Shown: positions 1 to 10,700 of the stretch, in pieces
Layout of the letters: every line of letters begins with the position of its first letter
Position numbering within the stretch: position 1 is the stretch's first letter
Origin: Paludibacteraceae bacterium
GTDB lineage: Bacteria > Bacteroidota > Bacteroidia > Bacteroidales > Paludibacteraceae
Direction: 5' to 3'
Assembly (NCBI GenBank): GCA_016283095.1
Contig: JAEEMG010000076.1
Coordinates: forward strand, 43,835 to 107,834
Length of the DNA stretch: 64,000 nucleotides
Made by a program: the position numbers and the translations under genes
Notes under the pieces: model-generated
What the model saw: the letters and a program-made list of their open reading frames with translations, nothing else
Databases searched by the model: none
Told to the model about the DNA's origin: nothing

Positions 1-304
1 GTTGAATTGAAGTCTTATCCAAACGAGCATTCAACTCGTCTAATTTCTCTTTTATCTTTCGTTCTACTCCAGGACTAATATAATTCAAATCGACCAACCA
101 ATTATGTGTGGCTCTGATTTGTTTCTCTACGTCCAGAAGTTCAGAATACATATCCTTCAATATAGCACCATCTATATCATGCTGTGAAAATGTCGAAGTA
201 TCTTGATAGATTTTGGTTGTATCTGATTCAACCATTGACTCGTGTCCACTACAGATAAGAGTAAAACAAGCAAGTAGAGCTAATATTATATTTAAGCATT
301 TCAT
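1..304 (-). CDS. Hypothetical lipoprotein or secreted protein, 3' end outside the window
   Basis: The minus strand reads openly from an ATG at 304 to the window edge (101 codons, no stop), so the C-terminus is missing. The product starts with a hydrophobic export signal (MKCLNIILALLACFTLICSG); cysteines at residues 13 and 18 could be lipidation sites, though neither has a perfect lipobox. The rest is a charged, probably helical stretch rich in Glu, Lys and Leu. I recognise no family. A good promoter lies just upstream (TAnnTTTG at 328-335), which supports a real gene starting here. It follows the terminator of the lpx operon and is therefore a separate unit. Confidence 0.6.
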   Translation of the reverse strand, partial: MKCLNIILALLACFTLICSGHESMVESDTTKIYQDTSTFSQHDIDGAILKDMYSELLDVEKQIRATHNWLVDLNYISPGVERKIKEKLDELNARLDKTSIQ

Positions 305-327
305 AGATATCAATCATAATGACAAGT

Positions 328-357
328 CAAAAATACAATGTATATCTTACAATACAA
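328..357 (-). promoter_or_regulatory. Promoter of the 1-304 gene
   Basis: On the minus strand TTG (357-355), a 19-nt spacer and TATTTTTG (335-328) match the Bacteroidota consensus TTG-n19-TAnnTTTG. The ATG is 24 nt downstream of the -7 box. Confidence 0.55.
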
Positions 358-389
358 AAAAAGGATTTGACATTTCTGCCAAATCCCTT
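354..389 (-). terminator. Intrinsic terminator of the lpx operon
   Basis: On the minus strand AAGGGATTTG and CAAATCCTT form a stem (one bulged G) around a 10-nt loop, followed by a run of seven T. It lies 25 nt after the stop of the DUF4197 gene. Confidence 0.65.
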
Positions 390-414
390 CTTTTATGATT
401 CTAAACCAATCGGA

Positions 415-1269
415 TTACTCATCCAATCTGCCGAACACTCTCTTCAACAAATCAGAAGTACGAGCTGCGGCATTTGTACGGATATCATCCTCTTTTTGAG
501 AGACTCTCAAGAACAAACCGTCAAGAGCCTTTCCAGTCACGTATTTAGAGATATCTGTATCCACCGTTCCTACACTGTTGATTGCTGTCATAGCGTTCGA
601 TGGTATAACAGAAGATGCGAGGTTGATAGAGCTTCTGTAATTATCGATGAATTCTGCCAACTTGTTGTTTCCTGTAGCAAACTTTGTCCAAGCCGAAGTC
701 GCTGTCATTCCAGCAATATTGACATTGTTCATACTGTTCACAATCGGATCGTGAAACGCGCCCTGCAAACCTGTATAAGTATTGTCTTTCAAGTATGTTG
801 TTGCAGCACCGCTACCTCCAAACAAGATAGCCTCACCATCCTGAACTGACATATTAGTGATAGCACTTGCAAACACAGATGCAGCTTCTGGAGCAGCTTC
901 TGTTGCAGCGTCATTGAACAACTGAATCATGTTGCTTTCCAAATTATCACCCAAGCCAATACTGTTCAATGCAGTGCCTACTGTACTTTTAAGAAGAGGA
1001 TTACTGCTGCATGCTGATTGTAACGCATTGTATGCTGTAAATGCAGCTTGTGCCTCTTCAGGCAATCCAATCTTTGTCGCAATATCTTTTGCATAGCCTT
1101 CTGTAGAAAGACGATCCACTGCGACATTTACACCTACACTTAAAGCCTCTTTCAAAGCGGCAACAGTATCACCCTGCGACAATGCATCTGCCACCTCTTC
1201 ACATGAAGTGAATGTGAAAGCAGCAACACCAAGAGTCAAAACTCCTGTCACAATACTTTTTCTAAACAT
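415..1269 (-). CDS. DUF4197 family lipoprotein
   Basis: Predicted lipoprotein of 284 residues. A signal sequence ends in a lipobox-like TFTSC with cysteine near residue 23. The mature part matches my recollection of DUF4197: AALKEALSVGVNVAVDRLS near the start, AEAAPEAASVFASAITNMS-type helices and ILFGGSGAATTYLKDNT in the middle, and the C-terminal ALDGLFLRVSQKEDDIR followed by ARTSDLLKRVFG. Function is unknown for the family. It starts 15 nt after the lpxA stop and precedes a terminator, so it is the last gene of the lipid A operon; a role in the envelope is inference from that position and from the lipid anchor. Confidence 0.85.
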   Translation of the reverse strand: MFRKSIVTGVLTLGVAAFTFTSCEEVADALSQGDTVAALKEALSVGVNVAVDRLSTEGYAKDIATKIGLPEEAQAAFTAYNALQSACSSNPLLKSTVGTALNSIGLGDNLESNMIQLFNDAATEAAPEAASVFASAITNMSVQDGEAILFGGSGAATTYLKDNTYTGLQGAFHDPIVNSMNNVNIAGMTATSAWTKFATGNNKLAEFIDNYRSSINLASSVIPSNAMTAINSVGTVDTDISKYVTGKALDGLFLRVSQKEDDIRTNAAARTSDLLKRVFGRLDE

Positions 1270-1284
1270 ACCCGATAGATTTTA

Positions 1285-2064
1285 TTATTTAACTATACTT
1301 GGAATAATACCTCTCTCACTGCCTTCCAAGAAGTCAAGCACAACCTTGCGTTCCTCTGTCTCTGGGAATGTCTCCTTGATCTTTGCGATCGCCTGAGAAA
1401 CATTCAAACCTGACATGTACAGTGTACGGTAAATATTCTGAATCTCTTCAATCTTCTCATTTGAGAACCCACGTCTGCGCAAACCTACAAGATTCAATCC
1501 GCAATATGCCAACGGATCACGTCCTGCCATCGCATACGGAGGAACATCCTTACCGATTCTCGAACCGCCCTGAATCATCACATGTGAACCGATGCGTGTA
1601 AACTGATGCACCAAAGTGCCACCTGAAACGATCGCCCAATCATCAACCTCTACTTCACCAGCAAGCTGTGTAGTGTTGCCAAGTATGATATTATTGCCTA
1701 CGACACAATCATGAGCTACGTGGACATAAGCCATAATCAAACAATTATTGCCTACTATTGTAGTGCCTTTAGATGCTGTACCTCTGTTGATAGTGACACA
1801 CTCACGGATAGTGGTGTTGTCGCCGATAACAGCGGTTGTCTTCTCACCCCTAAACTTCAAATCCTGGGGAATTGCTGAAATGACAGCATTAGGGAAAATA
1901 ACACAATTCTTACCAATTCGTGCCCCTTCCAAGATTGTGACATTAGCCATAATCTTAGTACCGTCGCCAATCTCGACATCTTTGTCTATGAAAGTAAACG
2001 GTCCGATTTCAACATTTTTACCGATTTTAGCCTCGGGATGTATGCTTACAAATGGTTGTTCCAT
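1285..2064 (-). CDS. lpxA: UDP-N-acetylglucosamine O-acyltransferase LpxA
   Basis: First enzyme of lipid A synthesis: moves a 3-hydroxyacyl chain from acyl carrier protein to the 3-OH of UDP-GlcNAc, in the cytoplasm. The 259 residues are close to the usual 255-262. Left-handed beta-helix hexapeptide repeats begin at IHPEAKIGKNVEIGPF and run to about residue 190; YVHVAHDCVVGNN carries the catalytic histidine of the family (E. coli His125), and a helical C-terminal domain follows. Start ATG is 26 nt after the lpxC/fabZ stop. Order lpxD-lpxC/fabZ-lpxA is the usual one in Bacteroidales. Confidence 0.97.
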   Translation of the reverse strand: MEQPFVSIHPEAKIGKNVEIGPFTFIDKDVEIGDGTKIMANVTILEGARIGKNCVIFPNAVISAIPQDLKFRGEKTTAVIGDNTTIRECVTINRGTASKGTTIVGNNCLIMAYVHVAHDCVVGNNIILGNTTQLAGEVEVDDWAIVSGGTLVHQFTRIGSHVMIQGGSRIGKDVPPYAMAGRDPLAYCGLNLVGLRRRGFSNEKIEEIQNIYRTLYMSGLNVSQAIAKIKETFPETEERKVVLDFLEGSERGIIPSIVK

Positions 2065-2090
2065 TCACCAAATATTTAGTCCTTCTATTA

Positions 2091-3476
2091 TTATTTGTTC
2101 TTAATAATCTGTGCCATAAACTCTGCCTCTGCGACAATCTGATCGCCAACAAACGCGTAGGCTTTCATCACTGCGCAACCTCTTCTCAAAGGAGTCACAT
2201 AAGACACTTTGAAAATCAATGTGTCACCAGGGACAACCTTACGACGGAACTTCACGTTGTCGATCTTCATGAAGTATGTAGAATATCCGTGAGGATCATC
2301 CAAAGAGTTCAACACGAACAAACCTCCAGACTGTGCCATCGCCTCAACAATCAAAACACCTGGCATAACAGGCTCCTGTGGGAAATGTCCCATGAAGAAT
2401 GTCTCGTTTGAAGTGACATTCTTGACTGCGACAACATAATTGTCTGAAATCTCAATCACTTTGTCTACCAACTGCATTGGCCAACGGTGAGGTAGGATCT
2501 CTCTGATCTTGTTGACATCCATCACTGGTTCTGCATTCGGATCGTATGATGGGATAACAACCTCCTGACGCTTGATCTCCTTACGTAGCTTCTTAGTCAA
2601 ATCTGCATTTGCAGTGTGGCCTGGGCAAACAGCGATCACCTTACCTTTGATTGGCTTACCGATCAATGCCAAATCACCGATCAAGTCTAGCATCTTGTGA
2701 CGAGCAGGCTCATTCTCAAAACGCAAAGGCTCATTACTCAAATAACCGATGTTCTCAGCCTTGACATTAGACTTTCCTAAAATACCGCATATATGATCAA
2801 CCTCAGCCTGTGAAAGTTTCTCATCATAGACAACGATTGCGTTATCCAAATCACCACCCTTGATAAGGTTGTTCTTAACAAGTGGCTCAATTTCCTTAAC
2901 AAACACGAATGTACGGCAAGAAGCAACCTCATTCTGGAAATCTGCGATTGAATCCAAGTTGGCGAACTGATTACTCAAAACAACAGATGGGTATTTTACC
3001 ATTACTGTCATAGAGAAGTCATCGTCTGGAATGAATGTGTACTTTGAACCTGTAGCCTCATTAACGAACTCAGTCTTCTTTCTTACAACGTAATATTCAC
3101 GCTCTGCCTCAAGTTCTTCAAGACCAACAGCAAGAATCTCTTTAACAAATGGAGCTGCGCTACCATCAAGAATAGGCATCTCACCACCAGAGATCTCAAT
3201 CATACAGTTGTCTACACCCAATGCATATAGAGCAGACATTGCATGCTCGATTGTGCTTACCTTAACATCACCTTTCGCAATAACTGTGCCACGGCTTGTC
3301 TCAACTACATTTTCAGCCAAAGCGTCTATCTCATTTTCTCCTTCGAGATCAATACGTTTGAACTTGATACCTGTACCTGCAGGTGCTGGCTTAAATGTGG
3401 CATTGATAGCCAAACCTGTATGCAAACCTACACCAGAAATAGAGAATTCACCCTTTAATGTCTTCTGATTTTCCAT
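2091..3476 (-). CDS. lpxC/fabZ: Bifunctional LpxC deacetylase / FabZ dehydratase fusion
   Basis: Fusion of 461 residues. Residues about 1-305 are LpxC, the zinc UDP-3-O-acyl-GlcNAc deacetylase that commits flux to lipid A: GVGLHTG near the N-terminus, STIEHAMSALYALGVDNC with the first zinc His, and ARHKMLDLIGDLALIG with the second His and the Asp ligand. Residues about 315-461 are a hot-dog FabZ domain, which dehydrates 3-hydroxyacyl-ACP: ILPHRWPMQLVDKV, the catalytic-His motif FFMGHFPQEPVMPGVL and EAMAQSGG. The two domains compete for, or supply, the same 3-hydroxyacyl-ACP pool; the fusion is well known in Bacteroidota. No frameshift or broken motif is seen. Confidence 0.97.
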   Translation of the reverse strand: MENQKTLKGEFSISGVGLHTGLAINATFKPAPAGTGIKFKRIDLEGENEIDALAENVVETSRGTVIAKGDVKVSTIEHAMSALYALGVDNCMIEISGGEMPILDGSAAPFVKEILAVGLEELEAEREYYVVRKKTEFVNEATGSKYTFIPDDDFSMTVMVKYPSVVLSNQFANLDSIADFQNEVASCRTFVFVKEIEPLVKNNLIKGGDLDNAIVVYDEKLSQAEVDHICGILGKSNVKAENIGYLSNEPLRFENEPARHKMLDLIGDLALIGKPIKGKVIAVCPGHTANADLTKKLRKEIKRQEVVIPSYDPNAEPVMDVNKIREILPHRWPMQLVDKVIEISDNYVVAVKNVTSNETFFMGHFPQEPVMPGVLIVEAMAQSGGLFVLNSLDDPHGYSTYFMKIDNVKFRRKVVPGDTLIFKVSYVTPLRRGCAVMKAYAFVGDQIVAEAEFMAQIIKNK

Positions 3477-3496
3477 TTTACTTTTTTTCTCAGTTA

Positions 3497-4585
3497 TTAC
3501 TTTATTTTGCTTGCCAACTCCTGAATCTGCTTCTCAAGCATCTCTATTCTTTCGTTAGCAACACGTAATTGCTTTTCTGTCTCCGAAACGACTTTGACTG
3601 TCTCAGGCAACTGTTTTAGACAAACATAGCTGCGACGGAATTTTGACCCCTCCATATGTGGGTAGAAATGCCACTGCTGACCAGGAACCTTGATTGATGA
3701 AGAGACTCCACATTTAGCGGCGAAATTTGAATTGTCTGCCACCTCAACATGACCGACCACTCCACTCTGGCCTCCAAACATACAGTGTTTTCCTATTTTT
3801 GTTGAACCGGCTATACCAGTCAAAGCAGCCATAACTGTATTTTCTCCCACAACAACATTATGAGCGATATGAACAAGATTGTCTATCTTGACTCCCTTGT
3901 GTATCACTGTCTCACCCATTGTTGCTCTGTCAATTGTCGAATTTGCCCCAATCTCGACGTCGTCTTCCAATCTAACAATGCCAAGCTGAGGAATTTTGCT
4001 ATAAGATCCGTCTGGATTTGGAGCGAAGCCAAAACCGTCTCCTCCTATCACACATCCAGCCTGCAAAACACATCTTTTACCAATCTTACAGCCTTTATAT
4101 ATAGTGACATTGGCATATACCAATGAATCATCTTCTAATGTGACACCCTGCCCGATAAATACATTCGCGTATATCTGACAACCATTGCCGATCACCGCAC
4201 CGTCTTCAATCACAACATTCTGACCGATATAGACGTTTTCTCCAATCTGAGCCTTGTCTGAAATAGACGCTGACGGATGTATTCCGTTTCTTTTTGGCGA
4301 CAAATACTGATCTGCCAAACGAAGAAGCTGCGCGACAGCAGCGTACGGATCAGCAACTTTCAAAAGTGTGCATGTATATTCTTTTGTCGGAACAAAATCT
4401 TTAGACACTAACACAACAGATGACTTCGTGGAATAGAGATACTCTGTGTACTTTGGATTTGACAAAAATGAAATAGCTCCGTTTCTACCCTCTTCTATTT
4501 TTGCAAAAGTACTAACCTTTACATTCTCATCCCCATCGACTTGTCCATTAAGCATTGCTGCTAACTGTCCTGCTGTAAATTCCAT
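3497..4585 (-). CDS. lpxD: UDP-3-O-(3-hydroxyacyl)glucosamine N-acyltransferase LpxD
   Basis: Adds the second 3-hydroxyacyl chain, to the amino group, after LpxC. I start it at the ATG of [12 protein letters not shown] (4585), giving 362 residues; an in-frame ATG at 4612 lies upstream of the likely transcription start because a TACTTTTG -7 box sits at 4617-4610. An N-terminal uridine-binding domain (about 1-100) is followed by hexapeptide repeats from [20 protein letters not shown] to about residue 300, with the catalytic-His motif [13 protein letters not shown], and a C-terminal helix ([20 protein letters not shown]) typical of LpxD trimers. 20 nt before lpxC/fabZ. Confidence 0.96.
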   Translation of the reverse strand: MEFTAGQLAAMLNGQVDGDENVKVSTFAKIEEGRNGAISFLSNPKYTEYLYSTKSSVVLVSKDFVPTKEYTCTLLKVADPYAAVAQLLRLADQYLSPKRNGIHPSASISDKAQIGENVYIGQNVVIEDGAVIGNGCQIYANVFIGQGVTLEDDSLVYANVTIYKGCKIGKRCVLQAGCVIGGDGFGFAPNPDGSYSKIPQLGIVRLEDDVEIGANSTIDRATMGETVIHKGVKIDNLVHIAHNVVVGENTVMAALTGIAGSTKIGKHCMFGGQSGVVGHVEVADNSNFAAKCGVSSSIKVPGQQWHFYPHMEGSKFRRSYVCLKQLPETVKVVSETEKQLRVANERIEMLEKQIQELASKIK

Positions 4586-4609
4586 GTTCTTAAAAATTAT
4601 AAAATCAAA

Positions 4610-4641
4610 CAAAAGTAGTAAAATATTGACACATACCGCAA
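4610..4641 (-). promoter_or_regulatory. Internal promoter for lpxD-lpxC/fabZ-lpxA
   Basis: Minus strand TTG (4641-4639), 21-nt spacer, TACTTTTG (4617-4610). It lies in the 113-nt gap between the HD gene and lpxD, the only sizeable gap of the pyrF-lpxA run, so the lipid A genes probably have their own promoter. Confidence 0.5.
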
Positions 4642-4698
4642 TCTCTCACACGAATATGAGACCTTGCATTACTTTTTGAACATTAAATTCAACTAAAA

Positions 4699-5937
4699 TT
4701 ACATCTGAGTGCTAAAATACTGACGCGAATCATAATAGCAAAGATAGTATTTCTTCTCTTGTTTTGACAACAAAGAAAAGTCCAAAATATCCGAAACCTC
4801 ACTCACATCACACAAATTACCGTCGGAACGCAAAATATTCAGACCGCCATTTTTCAATGAATAAGCCTTACTTGTCACTGGCACAACTCTGCACAGATAT
4901 TCGACCTCATCATCAGAAAAATTAGTGACAGACTGTATCTGCTTCTTTATTTCATCGACATCAGACTGGCTTGGTTCATGATCAAAAACCTTAACCTTAA
5001 ACAAGCGTCTGTCCGTAAGTGACTCACTTAACAAAGACAATATATTATCTTTATGGCATTGCCATACTTTCAATGCTGAATAGATATCGGAATCGTCGAA
5101 TCTCGCATAATTTTCGAGCGAAGAGCTATAGATATCAAAAGAATCAGCCTCGACGTTGTTATATAGAAAATATCTCAATGATGGCGACGCGAACAATTCC
5201 TCGCCTTGTTTGGCAAGATAGATCGCACGTCTAAGCAACGAAATCAAAACCTGTTCCGCAGCGATTGATGCTTTATGAAGATAGACCTGCCAATACATCA
5301 TTCGTCTGGCAATCAAAAACTTCTCGATCGAGTATATACCCTTCATCTCCACACAGAGCTTATCGTCTGCGACGTTCATCATCTTAATGATTCGTTCAGC
5401 GCCGATAACTCCCTCCACGACACCAGTGAAATAGCAGTCACGACTAAGATAATCGAGTCTGTCTACATCCAACTGTCCTGAAATCAACTGGTGGAAAAAA
5501 TGACGTGGGTATTTATCCTGAAAGATTTCGATGGCCATATCAAGTTTGCCACCGAAATCTTTATTTATCTGTTTCATCATCAGAAGAGAGATCTCCTCAT
5601 GCGAGATGCCGGATACGAAAGTACTCTCCAAAACATGAGAGAATGGAGCATGGCCGACATCGTGAAGAAGAATCGCAGCCATCGCGGCTTCTTTCTCTTC
5701 TTTTGAAATTGCGACTCCTTTATTATGAAGAGTAGTCAACGCCTCTTCCATCAGGTGCATTGCACCCAAAGAATGAAGGAAACGGGTATGCTGAGCACCA
5801 GGATACACCATATAAGTCAGACCCAGCTGTCTGATTCGAGACAAACGCTGAAAAAAACGATGTTCAATGATATCGTAAATAAACTCCGGAATATTAACAA
5901 ATCCGTGTACTGGGTCGTTGATGATTTTTGTGCGCAT
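4699..5937 (-). CDS. HD domain phosphohydrolase (dGTPase/SAMHD1-like)
   Basis: Soluble metal-dependent phosphohydrolase of 412 residues. The HD signature is complete: HTRFLHSLGAMHLMEEAL (first His), AAILLHDVGHAPFSHVLE (His-Asp pair) and DVDRLDYLSRDCYFTG (last Asp). The opening KIINDPVHGFVNIPEFI is typical of the COG1078 branch, related to dNTP triphosphohydrolases; the actual substrate cannot be read from the sequence. It starts 20 nt after pyrF and precedes lpxD, an arrangement that I recall as common in Bacteroides genomes. Confidence 0.9.
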   Translation of the reverse strand: MRTKIINDPVHGFVNIPEFIYDIIEHRFFQRLSRIRQLGLTYMVYPGAQHTRFLHSLGAMHLMEEALTTLHNKGVAISKEEKEAAMAAILLHDVGHAPFSHVLESTFVSGISHEEISLLMMKQINKDFGGKLDMAIEIFQDKYPRHFFHQLISGQLDVDRLDYLSRDCYFTGVVEGVIGAERIIKMMNVADDKLCVEMKGIYSIEKFLIARRMMYWQVYLHKASIAAEQVLISLLRRAIYLAKQGEELFASPSLRYFLYNNVEADSFDIYSSSLENYARFDDSDIYSALKVWQCHKDNILSLLSESLTDRRLFKVKVFDHEPSQSDVDEIKKQIQSVTNFSDDEVEYLCRVVPVTSKAYSLKNGGLNILRSDGNLCDVSEVSDILDFSLLSKQEKKYYLCYYDSRQYFSTQM

Positions 5938-5957
5938 TCCTCTGTCTACCCCAACAA

Positions 5958-6797
5958 TTAAATCATTCCTGCTGCTTTCAAGAATCCAGCCATCTGCTCC
6001 TGCACCTTCTTTGCCTCACGTGCTGCAGCCTCTGCAAATGTCTCATCGTTGGCCGCATAGATGATTGCACGAGAAGAGTTGACCAATAGTCCGCACTGGC
6101 TGTTCATTCCATGTTTAACAACCTCCTCTAGGCTACCTCCCTGAGCACCGATACCAGGAACAAGCAAGAAATTGTCTGGGATAATCTCACGAATATCACT
6201 AAGCATATCTGCCTTAGTAGCTCCTACAACATACATCATATTGTCTGCATTACCCCAGTTCTTAGATGTCTTCAAAACTTTCTGATACAAAGTGTCTCCT
6301 GTCTCAGCATCCTTCATAAACTGGAAATCAAAAGCACCCTTGTTAGAAGTCAACGCAAGAAGAGTGACCCACTTGCCTTCGTATGTCAAGAATGGAGAAA
6401 CTGAATCCTCACCCATATAAGGAGCTACAGTGACAGAGTCGAAATCCATAGCGCCGAAGAATGTACGGGCATACATTGCTGATGTGTTGCCGATATCACC
6501 ACGCTTAGCGTCAGCGATCAAGAACATATCTGGATAATTAGTACGGATATAGTCGACGGTACGCTCTAACACATCCCAACCTTGAAGACCTAGGCTTTCG
6601 TAGAATGCCAAATTCGGCTTATATGCGACGCAATATTTCGCGGTAGCGTCAATAATCTGTTTGTTGAACTCATAGATATAGTCGCCTTCGTATTTATCGA
6701 ACATAAACTCAGGGATCTTGTTCACGTCTGTGTCCAGACCTACACAAAGAAACGACTGTTTCTTCTTGATATTCTCAAATAATTCTTCTCTTGTCAT
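5958..6797 (-). CDS. pyrF: Orotidine 5'-phosphate decarboxylase
   Basis: Last step of de novo UMP synthesis, decarboxylation of OMP. 279 residues, the longer type 2 form. Seen: [15 protein letters not shown] at the N-terminus, the catalytic stretch [18 protein letters not shown] (Asp-x-Lys-x-x-Asp), [12 protein letters not shown], and the phosphate-binding [12 protein letters not shown] near the C-terminus. First gene of a run that continues into the HD gene; a -7 box TATCTTTG lies at 6840-6833. Confidence 0.96.
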   Translation of the reverse strand: MTREELFENIKKKQSFLCVGLDTDVNKIPEFMFDKYEGDYIYEFNKQIIDATAKYCVAYKPNLAFYESLGLQGWDVLERTVDYIRTNYPDMFLIADAKRGDIGNTSAMYARTFFGAMDFDSVTVAPYMGEDSVSPFLTYEGKWVTLLALTSNKGAFDFQFMKDAETGDTLYQKVLKTSKNWGNADNMMYVVGATKADMLSDIREIIPDNFLLVPGIGAQGGSLEEVVKHGMNSQCGLLVNSSRAIIYAANDETFAEAAAREAKKVQEQMAGFLKAAGMI

Positions 6798-6832
6798 ATC
6801 TGTATTTTTTCAACCTTATACCAAAATTTTGG

Positions 6833-6840
6833 CAAAGATA
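6833..6840 (-). promoter_or_regulatory. -7 element upstream of pyrF
   Basis: TATCTTTG on the minus strand, 35 nt before the pyrF ATG. No well-spaced TTG is visible upstream, so only the -7 box is supported. Confidence 0.4.
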
Positions 6841-6880
6841 GCACCAAATACAATGAAATAAGAGAAAAAAATGCGAAAAA

Positions 6881-7621
6881 TCACTGTTGCGGCTGTTTTT
6901 CTGGCGTTATAATCATCTTGCTGTCGACGATGACGTTCAAATCCACGTCTGCATGAATGCCATAAACCTTACCGTCGCAAGCATACTGCTGAATATAACA
7001 ATCGGGGAAATCTTCCGTCACAAACATAGCGTTATAATCTGCGACCCAGAGTTTCACACCAGGGAAATTAGACGCAATTTTATATTTAGCATAGCAATGA
7101 CGGTTTGAGTAAATCATCACATCTTTTCCCTGTGACTGGAGATAATCAACCATCTTGCGTAGATTATAAACGGATGTATCCACGTTCATCTCTTTGGGAT
7201 TATTGACAACTTTCGACTCTTCAAAATCAATTATCAAAGGGAAATTATTTCGTTTTCCATTAGTGGCGTCCAAAAAAATCTTGGCCTGAAGTTCGCCATC
7301 ACGGTCGAAATAGAAAAAATGATAAAATCCGAGCAATAATTTTGACTTCGCCGCTTTCGCATAGTTGCCATAAAAAAGTTGGTCACATTTCCCGTTTGGT
7401 CCGATTGACGCTCGAAGTATAACAAAATGAGCACCCTCTTCCAAATCGTCAAAATCAATTTTCCCCTGATAATGACTCACATCAACTCCCCAAAGAGTAT
7501 CAGGCGGATTACTTAAATCCATAGCCGAATAATCAATGGTCTGATCCAAAACAGCCTTGTCTTCATTGCAAGATGAAAAACAAACAAGTAAAAGAATTAG
7601 GAAATAAAAAAATCTGTCCAT
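6881..7621 (-). CDS. GH25 lysozyme-like lipoprotein
   Basis: Predicted lipoprotein of 246 residues: hydrophobic signal then FSSC, with Cys near residue 19. The rest is a glycoside hydrolase family 25 (Chalaropsis lysozyme) barrel: WGVDVSHYQGKIDFDDL with the first acidic residue, FPLIIDFEES with the Asp-x-Glu pair expected to be catalytic, VMIYSNRHCYAK, LWVADYNAMF, and the C-terminal IQQYACDGKVYGIHADVDLN. GH25 enzymes cleave the MurNAc-GlcNAc bond of peptidoglycan; as a lipoprotein it probably works on the periplasmic wall or on food or foreign wall material at the surface. It has its own promoter and no partner gene. Confidence 0.9.
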   Translation of the reverse strand: MDRFFYFLILLLVCFSSCNEDKAVLDQTIDYSAMDLSNPPDTLWGVDVSHYQGKIDFDDLEEGAHFVILRASIGPNGKCDQLFYGNYAKAAKSKLLLGFYHFFYFDRDGELQAKIFLDATNGKRNNFPLIIDFEESKVVNNPKEMNVDTSVYNLRKMVDYLQSQGKDVMIYSNRHCYAKYKIASNFPGVKLWVADYNAMFVTEDFPDCYIQQYACDGKVYGIHADVDLNVIVDSKMIITPEKQPQQ

Positions 7622-7642
7622 AAATCAAAAATATCACAGACA

Positions 7643-7650
7643 CAAATATA
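7643..7650 (-). promoter_or_regulatory. -7 element upstream of the GH25 gene
   Basis: TATATTTG on the minus strand, 21 nt before the ATG. No TTG at the right spacing is visible. Confidence 0.4.
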
Positions 7651-7730
7651 AATATTATAATTCACATTTGGCTCTTTAGCATTCGAAATTATGAACACAT
7701 ATCTAATTTTGTAAAAACATTGGCAAAACA

Positions 7731-7761
7731 AAAAAGGTTGCGAGTACTCGCAACCTTTTTT
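7731..7761 (-). terminator. Intrinsic terminator after the giant T9SS gene
   Basis: AAAAGGTTGCGAG and CTCGCAACCTTTT form a near-perfect hairpin with a TA turn; runs of T on both sides make it usable in either direction. It lies 23 nt after the stop at 7784. Confidence 0.8.
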
Positions 7762-7783
7762 GTTATCTCAACTAATAGATTAG

Positions 7784-10700
7784 TTATCGTCTTATCAATG
7801 TGAAGTGTCCAGTGTAGACCTTATCGATCTCACGGATGATACACTCATACCAATAGTCTGTTGACGGCATATCCACTCCGTTGTATGATCCGTCCCAACC
7901 GTCGTCTTCACCCTTGAACACAACAAGTTTCTTTCCCCATCGGTCGTAGATCGTGAACTCGGCTTCTGGATATGTCTCATTGATTCCTGGAACTGTCCAG
8001 TGCTCTGAATCGCCGTCTCCGTTAGGTGAGAAATGGATCGGGAACACCAACTCTGGATCCTTGACAACAAACGTATCTTTTAGGACACATCCGTTCGCAT
8101 CCTCTACTGTGATTATGTGGGTTGTGTACTTGAGACCTGTCAAATGTGTGTTCTCTGTCCACTCGCCTCCATCTATGCTGTAGCGGAACGCTGGAGTTCC
8201 AAACATAGGGTCCATCACGATGTCCACATCTCTGTATCCTACAGAGTCGATTGATGCGATCACAGGTTTGGTTGTGACTGTCACAGTCGCCTCGTCGTCT
8301 GCCTTACATACATTGCCGCGTGTCATGTGTACCTTATATACAGTTGTCTCTGACGGTGTGTCCTGGTAATAGCGAGATCCCTTTATCGAATCCCCGTCTA
8401 TAATCCAGATGTATGTTGTCGCTCCGTAGCTTCCTGCGTCGACTCTCACATTATCGCCCTCACATATTGTCTGATCCTCAATGTCTCCCTCCAACGGACG
8501 GTAAACATCCACCAGCAACGGCGTCATTCCTGAGCTTGTACATGTGACTAGGTCGCTGTATGGTCTTGCCCAATACTTGTGCTGGCTCTTTTGAGCTGAC
8601 ACCGGTCCATCAAACACCGGTGAAAGCATGCCTGGATTGTCTCCCAACGATGTTGTCTTGTCTTCATCGAACCACTCGATCTTTGATCCTGCAGGTGACA
8701 CTGTCGCCTTTAGCTCAACCTCTTCTCCGGAACAGATGATCTGGTTGATCGGCTCAACCTTGAAGTTGTAAACCGTCACCTTTATCGTAGTGTCCAGATG
8801 CTGGCCGCCGTATGTGAACGACACTTTGTAGGTTGTTGTCTCTCGTGGACTTATATTCTTTTTCAATGTGTCGGACACTACTCCGAAGCCCTTCTCCTGT
8901 GTCTCGGTTCCTCTCTCTGGTGTCGCAGTGATCTTAAGTTCAGCTCCAGGACGGCGGAACGCTCCTGTTCCGATTGTGTCTATTGTGAACGGTTTCTCCT
9001 CGTTCAGACACATCGCCGTATCCAAATTAGCCTTCAACACAAGCTTCGCGTCTCTCAACACCTGGAAGTCAACCTCGCCCATACAATAGTCATCGCTCTC
9101 GAACTTGACATTTACTATATGGTCCTCATCCACCGCTGTCACATCGAACGACACGTTGCCTGATGACAATGAGCCTTCGTTTCTCGATGTCTTCTCCGTC
9201 TTTGTCGGTGTCAATGCTGCTATGTCTGAAGCCTCTGACGGAACACTGAATTTGAATGGAGCTGTCGCATTCTCTCCTGCGATGATGATGTAGCTCTTCT
9301 TTCCGTCGTACATCTCATAGTCGTCCACATCAACCTTCACATATTCCTTCACCTTAAGGTCGACCACATCAAGTTCTGCCCTACATCCGCCATAGCGGTA
9401 CTCCACTCGGTAGCTTCCCTCGTCCTTCTTCTTCAATGGAGAGAACGATAGTCCGTCACTGTTGTTGGCGTACAGGTTGCCGTCCTTGTACCACTCGCGT
9501 GTCGCCTTGCCGGCCTTGCTCTCTACATCTATCGTTATCTTATACTCGTCGTCCTCACACTTCACAACTGAGCCGTCTGACATCGTGTTGATTGTCACCG
9601 ACGCGTCTATGATGCTTACCGTAGCATACGCATAACAGTTGTTCATATAGCGGACATAATACTTTCCGTAGTCATTCTTGCTGAATGTCGGAGTTGTTCC
9701 TGTCTTGGCCGGTGTGGACGTGTAATCCTGGCTCTTGAACCACTCGACCTTGCTGCCTGAGTCCATAGTCACTTTGCTGAAATCAACTGTGACCGCGTCT
9801 CCACATGCGTAGATCTCGATCTTTTCCTTGTTGGAGTCGCTTAGCGGTATGTTCTTGCCGTTCTCTGTCGACTCGTTGCCAGTCTCTGTCCATGAGTATG
9901 TTCCGCCTGCAGGTCCGTTGCCGATCTCCACTGTCTGTTTTGCTGTCGCTATACAGTAGCCGTCGGTCATCGTCACTGTTATTGTGTGTGTGTCGCCCGC
10001 CTTGCCTTCGAAATTGCCGGATGTGTACATGAAGTTCACATCGTCAGGTGAGCTCACAGTTCCTTTCTGTGTCGGGTTGTCTGACGTCTTCTCCTCTGAT
10101 GTCCATGAAAGGCTCACTTTGCCTGCCTTGCCTTCCACTCCGTTCTTGTTGTATGAGAAGTCTATCGCCACCTCCTGCTCGACATTGTCTCCCGGACATG
10201 TCTCCGACTTCGGATCCATGCTGATCTTCAGTTTACGGATATCCAACTGGAGTGTCAACGGATCTGACTTACATCCCAATGATGATGTCGCTTCTACAGT
10301 ATACTCTCCGGCCTCTGTCAGGCTTGACGCGTTCTGTGTCATATCAGAGCCTCCATATGAATATCGAGCGCTGACCGTCACTCCGTTGCTTACATTCCAG
10401 TACTTGTTGTCTGTCAGGTTCACTGGTCCGTCACATACCGGATCATGAGCGAGTTGTTGTAGTTTTGGAGTCGCGTTGACGACAAGCTTCATCTCGGATG
10501 CCGGTGATGTCGTCACATTCGCTCCGTCATCGTACGACTGAACGACATAAAGTGACTTGCTCCACTCTGACACTGTCTCGTCTGACATATTGACTCCGTC
10601 AAACACTTCCTGCAACGCCGGTGCTGTTTTCTTGCCCTTTGCCAACGAGCTCGAATTCGTCATCGCATCCTCAGCGACATCCTTGTCATCGAACCACACT

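Noticed and set aside
319..849. Plus-strand open frame of 176 codons
   Set aside because: Antisense to the DUF4197 gene and crossing the lpx terminator; no recognizable protein.
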